Below, piece by piece: positions 32,005-39,824 of a DNA stretch of 42,107 nucleotides (position 1 is the first letter of the stretch; each line of letters opens with the position of its first letter). Both the position numbers and the translations under genes were made by a program. This stretch comes from an uncultured Phycisphaerales bacterium (GTDB lineage Bacteria; Planctomycetota; Phycisphaerae; Sedimentisphaerales; Anaerohalosphaeraceae), in the NCBI GenBank assembly GCA_937868095.1, contig CALMLO010000068.1, positions 1 to 42,107 of the forward strand, given 5' to 3'. Under the pieces are notes generated by a model, which was not told where the DNA came from, made no database searches, and saw nothing but the letters and a program-made list of their open reading frames with translations.

Positions 32005-32796
32005 TTACGACATTTTCCGGATGCGGACCTCGATGGCTTTTTCCCCGGCCAGCAGACGTACCAGCTCCTGCGGGTCGGTCTGCCCATAATGATAGGGATA
32101 AAGCACCTTCGGATAAAACATCCGCGCGGCCGCCGCAGCCATTTCCGGCGTCATCGTATAGGGCAGATTCATCGGAAGAAAGGCAACGGCAATATCCTTA
32201 AGATGCTGCATCTCAGGGATATTTTCCGTATCGCCGGCGACATAAACACGTGTTTTCCCGAAAGTGATAAGATAGCCGTTGCCGCGTCCTTTCGGATGGT
32301 ACGGCTGCCCGTCCGGCCGCTTATGGACAAAATTGTAGGCCGGCAACGCTTCAATTTCCAATCCAAGAATCTTCTTCTTTTCCCCATTCTTCATCACCAG
32401 ACCGTCGGCAATAGTCTCCTTGCAGATTTCGGGCAAAACAACAGCCGTGCTGTCTTTTCGCAGAATGCGGATGGCCTGCTCATCAAAGTGGTCGGGGTGC
32501 TCGTGGGTAATCAGAATCAGATCGGCCTTGGGCAGTTTGGAGTAATCGGCCAGCTTCGTCCAGGGGTCAATATGAATCACCTTGCCGCCGCAGGCCATCA
32601 TCAGCGTCCCGTGCCCGATGAAGGTAATGGTCAGAGCTCCGAGGTCTGTCTGAAAAACATCCGTTTCGAAGGTTTTTTCCTGATTTTCCGTGGCGGAGGC
32701 GGGTGGTTCTGATTGGCTGGCTGTCTGGGCGAAACCCCCAACACCCCAAACGAACATCAGCACCAAAAAACTGAAGAAGAAAGAGATTGGCTTCAT
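32005..32796 (-). CDS. Exported metallo-beta-lactamase-fold hydrolase (UlaG-like)
   Basis: 263 residues from ATG 32796; an in-frame ATG at 32802 is only two to three bases from AGGAGAA, so the second is preferred. Signal peptide about 1-24 (SFFFSFLVLMFVWGVGGFAQ). The fold is evident: ITFIGHGTLMM, then the zinc motif THEHPDHFD (HxHxDH, about residues 96-104), a later strand YVAGDTEN supplying the bridging Asp, and YPYHYGQTD providing the last His. It resembles UlaG/YtnP-type L-ascorbate lactonase-like MBL proteins, but the substrate is not predictable. It lies 61 bp downstream of the ankyrin gene on the same strand and may be co-transcribed. Confidence 0.88.
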   Translation of the reverse strand: MKPISFFFSFLVLMFVWGVGGFAQTASQSEPPASATENQEKTFETDVFQTDLGALTITFIGHGTLMMACGGKVIHIDPWTKLADYSKLPKADLILITHEHPDHFDEQAIRILRKDSTAVVLPEICKETIADGLVMKNGEKKKILGLEIEALPAYNFVHKRPDGQPYHPKGRGNGYLITFGKTRVYVAGDTENIPEMQHLKDIAVAFLPMNLPYTMTPEMAAAAARMFYPKVLYPYHYGQTDPQELVRLLAGEKAIEVRIRKMS

Positions 32797-32857
32797 TGTC
32801 ATTTCTCCTGAAAAGTTTATTTTCCTGACAGCATCGTTTGCCTCCGTGCTGCCGGTC

Positions 32858-35800
32858 TTACTTCAATTGAAAGATTTCCGGCGGAATTTCTTTGTTGATG
32901 ATCTCTTTGTCCTCTTCCGGGATTAAAGCGGTTTCGAATGGGGTCTTTCCGGATTCGTTTTTTAGGGCAGGGTCGGCCCCATATTCCAAAAGGATCTTCA
33001 CCGCCTGCGGATTGGCTTTCGAGCAAGCACTCCAAAGCGGCGTTCGTCCATATTTGTCAAAATGATTCGGGTTGGCTCCGGCCTCCAGAAGGATTCGCAG
33101 GCACTCTTCCTGACCACGGCGAACGGCATAAAAGAGGGGGGTCTGCCCCTCGTTATCCGTTTTGTTCACATCAGCGCCGGCATCGAGCAGCAGGGTCAGA
33201 ATGTCTGCTTTCTGAGACGAAAAACTGTCTCTGTCCAGGAGAGCATGGAGAAGGGTAAAGCCCTCTTGATTTTGCTGATTCGGGTTTGCCCCATATTTTA
33301 GAAACAGTTCAAACAGGTCTTTTTGAGCCGGAGCCCAGAAAAGCGGCGTATTACCTTTGTGTTCCTGTGCGTGAATATTGGCGCCATGCTGAAGGAGAAA
33401 TTCGATGGAATGAATATTTTCGAAACGGGCGGCCTGATGAAGAGGCGTGATGCCGGAATTGGAGGCGGCATTGACATCGGCCCCATAATCCACCAGCACA
33501 CGGAGCTTCGATGGGTTGTCGTACAGGACAACGGCTTCATGAAGCGGAGTAAAACCCCCATTGTCGCGAGCATTGACAGGGACTCCTAAGTCCAGAAAAA
33601 ATTGGATGGGGCCGTGATTGTAGGCGGCTTTATGAAGCACCGTTTCGCCGGTTTTCGGGTGGAGCTCATCGACGCGAAATCCGTTTTGGAGATAAAAGAG
33701 GATGAGTTCTTTCTTTCCGAAGATGGCGGCGGTGAAAAATGGCGTGTTTTGGCTGGCATCTTCAGCCCGCAGGTCGGCCCCCGCGTCCGCCAACAGTTTG
33801 ACCATATCCAGCAATCCCAGCTGCGTTGCCAAATGCAGAGCGGTCCATTGGTCCGGAGGACGGCGATAATTGACATCGGCCTTCAGTTGGATAAGCCGGC
33901 GAGCCATCGGCAGGTCGTTTAGATACACTGCCGTTTGCAGCGGAGTGAACATCTGCCCCAAAAAGAGTTTGCAGACGGCATTCAGATCGGCACCGTTTTG
34001 AACAAGATTTTCCAATCGTTTTGGGTCATTGAGCAGAACAGCTCGATGAATTTCTGAGTCCGCTTTTTGAACCCATTCGGCTCGTTCTGCGTCCCTTTCG
34101 GCCTGCCGTTCTTTTTCCTGTTCTCTTTGGATTTGCTCAACGGTTTGCTGACGGCTCGATGTTTGTTTGGAAAAAGATTCGAGCACGGCAGCGGCTTTGG
34201 CTTGCTTGGCCTCTTGAGCGATTTGAAGCGGAGTCTTGTTTTGAATATCCCGAGAATCTGGATTCGCACCGGCCTTCAGCAGGGTTGTCAGGATTTCTGT
34301 ATTTCCGCACTGAGCGGCCTCATGAAGCGCAGTCCGGTCCAGGTAATCCGTTCCATTGACATCAGCCCCGGCATCCAGCAGAAATTGACAAAGAGAAGGG
34401 TTGTTCCGAGATGCCGCCCAATGCAAAACCGTCCGGCCGTAACGATCGCGGGCTTCCAGGTCTGCTCCCTTTTCAAGCAGCCAGCGAATGATTTGCTCGG
34501 ATTGGACGGCGATATGGATAGGATATTCTCCGACTCCATTCGGCTGATTGATGTCAGTCGCTCGTGCTGTCATCTTTTTCAGAATCCCTAAGGCCCCTGT
34601 ATCCATGGTATTGGAGCAGAGAATATGCAAAGGGGTATCCCCCCGCAAATCCGCCAGCGTGATATCCGGATTGGCTTGAAGAAGAATCTCGCAGCTTTCC
34701 AGATGCTGGATGGAGGAAACCTCACAGGCATAATGCAGCGGAGTTCTCCCGAAAGAGTTTTGGACATTGACATCGGCACCGTGCCCCAGAAGAAATTTGA
34801 CGGCCGTTCTTCTGCCGCCTTGCGCCGCCAGATGCAGGGGGGTATTTCCAAAGCGGTCTTTTGCATTCACATCGGCTCCGCAGCTGACCAGAAGGGTGAG
34901 AATTTCTTCCTCTGCGTCTTTGAAAGCCGCCCGATGCAGAGGGGTTTCGCCGAGCGGTGAGCGGACATTGATATTCACTCCGCGGGTGAGGAGCCATTCA
35001 ATCATGGTTTCGATTTCCTGTTCGGCTGCCCAGTGCAGAAGGGTGTATCCGTCTGGGTCCAAAGCGAATGGGTTTACCTTTTGCTCCGAAAGGGAATCCA
35101 GAAAACTCTGCCATTCCGGATGCTGTGTGTTGACGGTCAGATTGTCCCAGGCATCTTTCGTCTTAAACTTTTCCGGAATCCAGGCGGGCGGCTGGAGCAC
35201 ATAGGGAACCTCTCGCGGGTTATATCGTAAAATCATCTCTTTCTTGGCCGGCAGTTCCATCCCGGCATACTTGATCAGAGAATAAGAACTATCTCGAAGA
35301 AGAGGAATATTAGGGTCGGCCCCCTGCTGAAGAAGAAAAGCAAATATCCGATCGGATGCTTCATAAAGGGCATCTGCTAAAACTGATTTCCCGTTACCGT
35401 TAATTGCATTGAGCGAGGCCCCTTTGGCGGTAAGCAGTTGAATCAATTCGGCATCCTGCGCAGATACGGCCAGATTGATGGGTAGCCGCCCTTTTCCATC
35501 GAGCGCTGTCAGATCGGCGCCGTGCTCAAGCAGAAGGGCGACAAATTCTTTATTTTTTTTCTGGATAGCAAGATGGAGGCAGGTGTGTGCATTGTTGTTA
35601 TATCGATTGGGGTCGGCCCCCTTGGAAAGCAGCCAGGCGACGACATTGCCTTTGTTGTGATCAATCGCGATATGCAGGGCGGTCCACCGATAACGGTTGG
35701 CCCGATTGAGGTCGGCTTCCTGCTCGAGCAGAAACTGGCAGGCCTCGAGGGCCCCCTCGGAAGCCGCACACTGAAGCGGGGTCCATCCATTCCGAGGATT

Positions 35801-36358
35801 GGGGGTGTCAGGGTGAAGGCCCGCTTCGAGAAACAGACGGATGATTTCAGGCAGGTTTTTTGCGGCTGCTCCATGAATCGGCAGCCATTGATTCGCATCG
35901 CCGAACCTCGAGTCGGCTCCCATACTCAGAAGAAACTTAACCATATCCGGATGGTTTTCGACGGCAGCCAAGTACAGAGGGGTTCGTCCTTTTGAGTTTA
36001 CGGATTGCAGATTGGCGCCTTTGGAGACGAGCAGACTGGCAATTTCAATATTTCCATTGGAAGCGGCTATATGCAGAGGCGTCTGTCCGTCTTTGGAGGC
36101 AATATTCGTATCAGGATCAAATCGGAGGATTGTCTGAACAAGTTTTTCATTATTGGCCTGTACGGCCAAAAAAAGAGGGGTACGGCCCTGTTCATCTTGT
36201 GCGTTGACATCTTGCCCTTTCTGGAGCAACTGGGTGATTTCGTCGGTGGGGTCCTGAGATTGTGCCCGCGGAGCAGCAGATCCTGAAAAAACAATTCTGG
36301 AGGCAAACAGCAAAAAAAGAGTAAACAGAATACGGGAAGCGGCGGCGCAGTTTTTCAT
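32858..36358 (-). CDS. Very large exported ankyrin-repeat protein
   Basis: 1166 residues; a full AGGAGG lies five bases before ATG 36358. Signal peptide about 1-31 (LFTLFLLFASRIVFSGSAA). The remainder is more than twenty ankyrin repeats (G-x-TPLHxAA pattern) in three blocks: about 55-370, about 430-735 and about 790-1160. The first gap (about 370-430, containing WIPEKFKTKDAWDNLTV) has no repeats; the second (about 735-785) is a short charged coiled coil (QTVEQIQREQEKERQAERDAERAEW). Ankyrin solenoids are protein-binding scaffolds. Export of one this size from a free-living bacterium suggests a periplasmic or surface adaptor, but no partner is evident. The divergent dnaK gene shares the upstream region. 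Confidence 0.9.
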   Translation of the reverse strand: MKNCAAASRILFTLFLLFASRIVFSGSAAPRAQSQDPTDEITQLLQKGQDVNAQDEQGRTPLFLAVQANNEKLVQTILRFDPDTNIASKDGQTPLHIAASNGNIEIASLLVSKGANLQSVNSKGRTPLYLAAVENHPDMVKFLLSMGADSRFGDANQWLPIHGAAAKNLPEIIRLFLEAGLHPDTPNPRNGWTPLQCAASEGALEACQFLLEQEADLNRANRYRWTALHIAIDHNKGNVVAWLLSKGADPNRYNNNAHTCLHLAIQKKNKEFVALLLEHGADLTALDGKGRLPINLAVSAQDAELIQLLTAKGASLNAINGNGKSVLADALYEASDRIFAFLLQQGADPNIPLLRDSSYSLIKYAGMELPAKKEMILRYNPREVPYVLQPPAWIPEKFKTKDAWDNLTVNTQHPEWQSFLDSLSEQKVNPFALDPDGYTLLHWAAEQEIETMIEWLLTRGVNINVRSPLGETPLHRAAFKDAEEEILTLLVSCGADVNAKDRFGNTPLHLAAQGGRRTAVKFLLGHGADVNVQNSFGRTPLHYACEVSSIQHLESCEILLQANPDITLADLRGDTPLHILCSNTMDTGALGILKKMTARATDINQPNGVGEYPIHIAVQSEQIIRWLLEKGADLEARDRYGRTVLHWAASRNNPSLCQFLLDAGADVNGTDYLDRTALHEAAQCGNTEILTTLLKAGANPDSRDIQNKTPLQIAQEAKQAKAAAVLESFSKQTSSRQQTVEQIQREQEKERQAERDAERAEWVQKADSEIHRAVLLNDPKRLENLVQNGADLNAVCKLFLGQMFTPLQTAVYLNDLPMARRLIQLKADVNYRRPPDQWTALHLATQLGLLDMVKLLADAGADLRAEDASQNTPFFTAAIFGKKELILFYLQNGFRVDELHPKTGETVLHKAAYNHGPIQFFLDLGVPVNARDNGGFTPLHEAVVLYDNPSKLRVLVDYGADVNAASNSGITPLHQAARFENIHSIEFLLQHGANIHAQEHKGNTPLFWAPAQKDLFELFLKYGANPNQQNQEGFTLLHALLDRDSFSSQKADILTLLLDAGADVNKTDNEGQTPLFYAVRRGQEECLRILLEAGANPNHFDKYGRTPLWSACSKANPQAVKILLEYGADPALKNESGKTPFETALIPEEDKEIINKEIPPEIFQLK

Positions 36359-36446
36359 AAGTTCCTCCTATTTAAATTGGTTCAAACAGATAGTTAAGCC
36401 ATTTTTGACTCGCAAATCAAGATATTTCTATCAAGGTTCTGCCAAA

Positions 36447-36475
36447 TTGACATAAGACTTTTTGGTGTGAATAAT
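36447..36475 (+). promoter_or_regulatory. Sigma70-type promoter upstream of dnaK
   Basis: TTGACA (36447-36452), a 17-base spacer, and AATAAT (36470-36475). It would give a leader of about 105 bases before the dnaK ATG. Confidence 0.5.
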
Positions 36476-36519
36476 CGTAAGTCATTCTATAACAAGAGGA
36501 TATGATTTCTAATCCTACC

Positions 36520-36535
36520 TGGCACATGCTTTGCA
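36520..36535 (+). promoter_or_regulatory. Sigma54 (RpoN) -24/-12 promoter candidate of dnaK
   Basis: TGGCAC (36520-36525), ATGCT, TTGCA (36531-36535): GG and GC elements are exactly 12 bases apart, matching the consensus TGGCAC-N5-TTGCW. Transcription would start near 36546, about 43 bases before the dnaK ATG. I did not find a CIRCE (HrcA) inverted repeat in the region. Confidence 0.6.
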
Positions 36536-36588
36536 CCACCCATCTTATACGGAATTTTTGAAACTTATAATCAAAAGGAGATTGAAAT

Positions 36589-38523
36589 ATGGCAAAAATT
36601 ATCGGCATTGACCTGGGGACAACCAACTCAGTCGTGGCGGTGATGGAAGGAAGCACCCCAAAGGTGTTGATTAATTCCAGCGGAAGCCGCCTGACCCCTT
36701 CTGTAGTTGCGTTTACAGAAAAAGGAGAACGGCTGGTGGGACAGGCCGCAAAACACCAGCAGATAACAAACCCAAAAAATACCATCTTCTCCATTAAACG
36801 GTTTATGGGGCGCCGCTACGAAGAGGTTGCTGCGGAAGAAAAGATGGTGCCTTATACGATTGTCGGCAAGCCGGGAGAATTGGTAAAGGTAAGGGTACGG
36901 GATAAAGAATATACTCCACCGGAAATATCCGCAATGATTCTCCAAGAACTCAAGAAAACAGCGGAGGACTATCTTGGGGAAAAAGTTACCCAGGCCGTCA
37001 TTACTGTGCCGGCCTATTTTAACGACTCCCAGCGTCAGGCCACTAAAGACGCCGGAGAGATTGCAGGGCTGAAAGTGGCGCGAATCATCAATGAACCTAC
37101 GGCCGCGGCTTTGGCATACGGCCTGGAAAAGAAGAAAAATGAAAAAGTTGCTGTCTTTGATTTTGGCGGCGGTACGTTTGATATTTCAATTCTCGATATC
37201 GGAGATAATGTTTTTGAGGTTCTCAGTACCAACGGCGATACTCACCTGGGAGGCGATGACCTTGATGAAGTCCTGATTAATTATCTGGCCGACGAGTTCA
37301 AAAAGAAAGAAGGCATTGACCTGCGGCAGGACCCAATGGCCCTCCAGCGGCTCAAAGAGGCCGCGGAAAAGGCCAAGTGCGAACTGAGTACCCAGATGGA
37401 AACCACCGTCAATCTGCCCTTCATTACGGCAGATCAGCATGGGCCTAAGCATCTCAACATTGCCATCACCCGCAGCAAGTTTGAGGCCTTGTGCGACCAT
37501 CTCTTTGAGCGGCTCAAAGCGCCGTGCTATCGGGCATTGGAAGACGCAAAACTCAAACCGGAAGGGATTAATGAAGTCCTGCTGGTCGGCGGTTCAACCC
37601 GAATCCCCAAGGTCCAGCAGATTGTCCGCGAAATCTTCAAGAAAGAGCCCAATAAGAGTCTGAACCCTGACGAAGTGGTCGCAATTGGTGCCGCCATTCA
37701 GGGAGCGGTGCTGGCTGGCGATGCGGGGGTCAAGGATATCCTCCTGCTCGATGTTACCCCGCTGTCTTTGGGGGTGGAAACTCTCGGCGGTGTAATGACG
37801 AAGCTGATCGAAAGGAATACTACAATTCCTACCAGCAAAAAGGAGATATTCTCCACAGCCACGGACAGCCAGACCAGTGTGGATATCCATGTTCTGCAGG
37901 GAGAGCGTGAATTTGCCAGAGATAACCGAACCCTCGGCAGGTTCCAGCTGACGGGAATCCCCCCGGCGCCTCGTGGAGTGCCTCAAATTGAGGTCACCTT
38001 CGACATTGACGCCAATGGGATTCTGAATGTCTCTGCCAAAGACCTCGGCACTGGAAAAGAGCAGTCAATCGTTATCCAGTCCAGCTCCGGTCTGAGCAAG
38101 GAAGAAGTCGAACGGATGGCCAAAGAAGCCGAACTTCACGCCGCGGAAGATAAAAAACGCCGTGAAGTCATCGAAATGAAAAACCAGGCCGACCAGATGA
38201 TTTATCAGACCGAAAAGCAGCTCAAGGACTTCGGAGACAAAGTGCCGACCGATGTACGGGCAAAGATTGAGTCGGCGATGAACAACCTCAAAGAGGCCAT
38301 TAAGGGCGACGACGGAGAGGTCATTCGTCGGGCACTGGACAACTTCAACAGGGAGGTCCAGGAACTGGGCAAGGTCCTCTATGAAGAAGCAGCCAAAAAA
38401 CAGACCTCCGCGGCCGGTTCAGCAGGAACCGCCTCAGGACATACACCGCCGCCTCCGGAGGGAGAAGTTCGCCGCAAGGGTGGACCCGATGATGTGATTG
38501 ATGCGGAGTTTGAGCCTAAGTAA
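36589..38523 (+). CDS. dnaK: Hsp70 chaperone DnaK
   Basis: 644 residues with AAGGAG before ATG 36589. Nucleotide-binding domain: phosphate 1 motif [14 protein letters not shown] (5-18), [17 protein letters not shown] (about 140-156), phosphate 2 motif [16 protein letters not shown] (about 185-200), adenosine motif [15 protein letters not shown] (about 330-344). The linker [16 protein letters not shown] (about 380-395) is conserved and precedes the peptide-binding beta domain and helical lid. The C terminus [11 protein letters not shown] matches the bacterial DnaK ending. The length is standard. It is a cytoplasmic ATP-driven folding chaperone working with DnaJ and GrpE, neither of which is encoded nearby. 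It is monocistronic, ending at a strong terminator; two promoter candidates precede it, one of sigma54 type. Confidence 0.98.
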   Translation: MAKIIGIDLGTTNSVVAVMEGSTPKVLINSSGSRLTPSVVAFTEKGERLVGQAAKHQQITNPKNTIFSIKRFMGRRYEEVAAEEKMVPYTIVGKPGELVKVRVRDKEYTPPEISAMILQELKKTAEDYLGEKVTQAVITVPAYFNDSQRQATKDAGEIAGLKVARIINEPTAAALAYGLEKKKNEKVAVFDFGGGTFDISILDIGDNVFEVLSTNGDTHLGGDDLDEVLINYLADEFKKKEGIDLRQDPMALQRLKEAAEKAKCELSTQMETTVNLPFITADQHGPKHLNIAITRSKFEALCDHLFERLKAPCYRALEDAKLKPEGINEVLLVGGSTRIPKVQQIVREIFKKEPNKSLNPDEVVAIGAAIQGAVLAGDAGVKDILLLDVTPLSLGVETLGGVMTKLIERNTTIPTSKKEIFSTATDSQTSVDIHVLQGEREFARDNRTLGRFQLTGIPPAPRGVPQIEVTFDIDANGILNVSAKDLGTGKEQSIVIQSSSGLSKEEVERMAKEAELHAAEDKKRREVIEMKNQADQMIYQTEKQLKDFGDKVPTDVRAKIESAMNNLKEAIKGDDGEVIRRALDNFNREVQELGKVLYEEAAKKQTSAAGSAGTASGHTPPPPEGEVRRKGGPDDVIDAEFEPK

Positions 38524-38557
38524 TGTAGTTGAAAGAGATATTGGCTGTCGGGATTTG

Positions 38558-38594
38558 AAAGCCGCCTTTTCAGGATTGAAAAGGCGGCTTTTTT
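38558..38594 (+). terminator. Terminator of dnaK
   Basis: AAAGCCGCCTTTTC and GAAAAGGCGGCTTT form a 14-bp perfect stem with a six-base loop, followed by TTTG. Confidence 0.93.
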
Positions 38595-38720
38595 GTTTTC
38601 AAGCCGACCCCCGTGTGTTTGAAACATTTGTTTGAAGCGGAAGCGGAAGCGGAACACGAACTTCCCAGAGGATGGCGGTTTTCAAAAAACGATTTTTGTC
38701 CTATAAAATTCCTTTTTTCC

Positions 38721-38749
38721 TTGACTTTTTGCGTTTTCTTTCGTAGTAT
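38721..38749 (+). promoter_or_regulatory. Promoter of the DUF4174 gene
   Basis: TTGACT (38721-38726), 17-base spacer, TAGTAT (38744-38749), about 50 bases before the ATG. Confidence 0.65.
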
Positions 38750-38800
38750 CCGGAGTAGTCGTAGAGGGTGATGCCGTGTCGTTCAGAGAAAGGAGTCGAT

Positions 38801-39178
38801 ATGATGATACCAAGACCACGGCTCAGCGATTTGAAAGGTCAGGCCCCCCTGCTCATTATTTTTTCTCCTTCGCCGGACCATCGCTACTACCAGATGCAGG
38901 TCGAGCAGCTCGAGAGTATTCGCCTGGCAATGCAGGATTGCCGTCTGACGGTGGCAGAGGTCTTTGAGCAGGGGCCCGGACGGATCGGTAAGTCTGACCT
39001 TTCTGACGACAGATGTGCCCGTTTCCGCGAAAAATTCAATATTTACCCAGGCCAGTTTAAGATTTTTCTGATTGGCAATGATTCAGAGGTGTATCTGGTT
39101 TCTGACGATTGCATCTCCTGGGAAGAGCTGATGATGCGTGTCGGCAACGCAGTGGGGAATGTCACTCCGAGCGTCTAA
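38801..39178 (+). CDS. DUF4174-like small protein
   Basis: 125 residues from ATG 38801 (AGGAG five bases upstream; the frame opens 33 bases earlier at a GTG without such a site). The pattern LIIFSPSPDHRYYQMQVEQLES (about 19-40), CRLTVAEVFEQG, a central RFREKFNIYPGQFKIFLIGNDSEVYLVSDD (about 74-103) and a final helix fits DUF4174, a thioredoxin-like fold family with the usual fPS..d.r...Q..L and F.vfLIGKDG.vKl signatures. Unlike many family members it has no signal peptide. Function is unknown. It is flanked by its own promoter and terminator, so it is a single-gene unit between dnaK and the Fe-S scaffold gene. Confidence 0.7.
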   Translation: MMIPRPRLSDLKGQAPLLIIFSPSPDHRYYQMQVEQLESIRLAMQDCRLTVAEVFEQGPGRIGKSDLSDDRCARFREKFNIYPGQFKIFLIGNDSEVYLVSDDCISWEELMMRVGNAVGNVTPSV

Positions 39179-39261
39179 ATCTTTGCGGATTTGCGGGATG
39201 AACAATGGGAACGGAAGGGGTCTTTGAATAGACCTTCAGCCGGGAGGGCGGCGTATAAAAT

Positions 39262-39290
39262 AAAACTGGTTTTGACAAACCGGTTTTTTT
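39262..39290 (+). terminator. Terminator of the DUF4174 gene
   Basis: AAAACTGGTTT / AAACCGGTTTTTTT with loop TGAC: a stem of about ten pairs including one wobble, then a T-run. Confidence 0.8.
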
Positions 39291-39346
39291 GTTTAATGAT
39301 TCATAACATGTTCTAAATAAAGGGGTTGCAGTTTTTTCAAAAAAGG

Positions 39347-39379
39347 TTGTATCCGGTTATGAAGATGGGTACAATACCC
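39347..39379 (+). promoter_or_regulatory. Promoter of the Nfu-like gene with palindrome over the -10 box
   Basis: TTGTAT (39347-39352), 17-base spacer, TACAAT (39370-39375). The -10 box is embedded in the perfect palindrome GGGTA-CAA-TACCC (39367-39379), a possible operator. Confidence 0.55.
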
Positions 39380-39417
39380 ACTATGGAACAAGAATAAACC
39401 ATTTGGAGAATACTTAG

Positions 39418-39675
39418 ATGTGTGATACATGTGGTTGCGGCCAAAAGAGTTTTGAATCAAAGGTAGCCGAAGTTATCGCATCGGTTCGTCCGATGCTTCA
39501 AAATGATGGCGGGGATATCGAACTGGTAGGAGTTGATGCAGATCATAAAGTTCGGGTGCGGCTGCAGGGGGCCTGCCGCGGTTGTCCGGGGGCACGGGCG
39601 ACGCTGAAAATGGGCGTGGAGCGTTTGCTCAAGCAGCGGGTGCCGGAAGTGAAGGAAGTCGTGGCGGTCGATTAG
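39418..39675 (+). CDS. NifU C-terminal-like (Nfu) Fe-S scaffold with N-terminal Cys motif
   Basis: 85 residues; GGAG lies about nine bases before ATG 39418. Residues about 12-84 are a NifU C-terminal domain: VAEVIASVRPMLQNDGGDIELVGVD (16-40), then GACRGCPGARATLKMGVERLLKQRVPEV with the cluster-binding C53-x2-C56. Such proteins bind a [4Fe-4S] cluster at a homodimer interface and deliver it to targets. The unusual part is the start, MCDTCGCGQK (Cys2, Cys5, Cys7), which is not part of the Nfu fold and matches the N-terminal nickel-binding CxxCGC motif of HypB. It could act as an extra metal or cluster site. No other Fe-S assembly gene is adjacent; the gene has its own promoter and terminator. 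Confidence 0.93.
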   Translation: MCDTCGCGQKSFESKVAEVIASVRPMLQNDGGDIELVGVDADHKVRVRLQGACRGCPGARATLKMGVERLLKQRVPEVKEVVAVD

Positions 39676-39749
39676 AAGAGGTTTTTTGGGCTTCTTATCG
39701 GACTATACGGCTTATAAGTTGCTTATAAAACAAGACTTATGAAATTGAG

Positions 39750-39785
39750 CCGGAGCGATGAAGTGCCGCTCCGGTTTTCTTTTTT
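39750..39785 (+). terminator. Terminator of the Nfu-like gene
   Basis: CCGGAGCG (39750-39757) / CGCTCCGG (39767-39774), nine-base loop, followed by TTTTCTTTTTT. Confidence 0.9.
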
Positions 39786-39824
39786 GGCACGAAGTTCGCA
39801 GCGTCCTTTGAGAAAGTCAGCCGG

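Noticed and set aside
36359..36588. CIRCE element upstream of dnaK
   Set aside because: Searched by eye for TTAGCACTC-N9-GAGTGCTAA; no match was found.
38633..38654. Tandem GAAGCG hexamer, three to four copies
   Set aside because: Too short to call a functional repeat; lies between the dnaK terminator and the next promoter.
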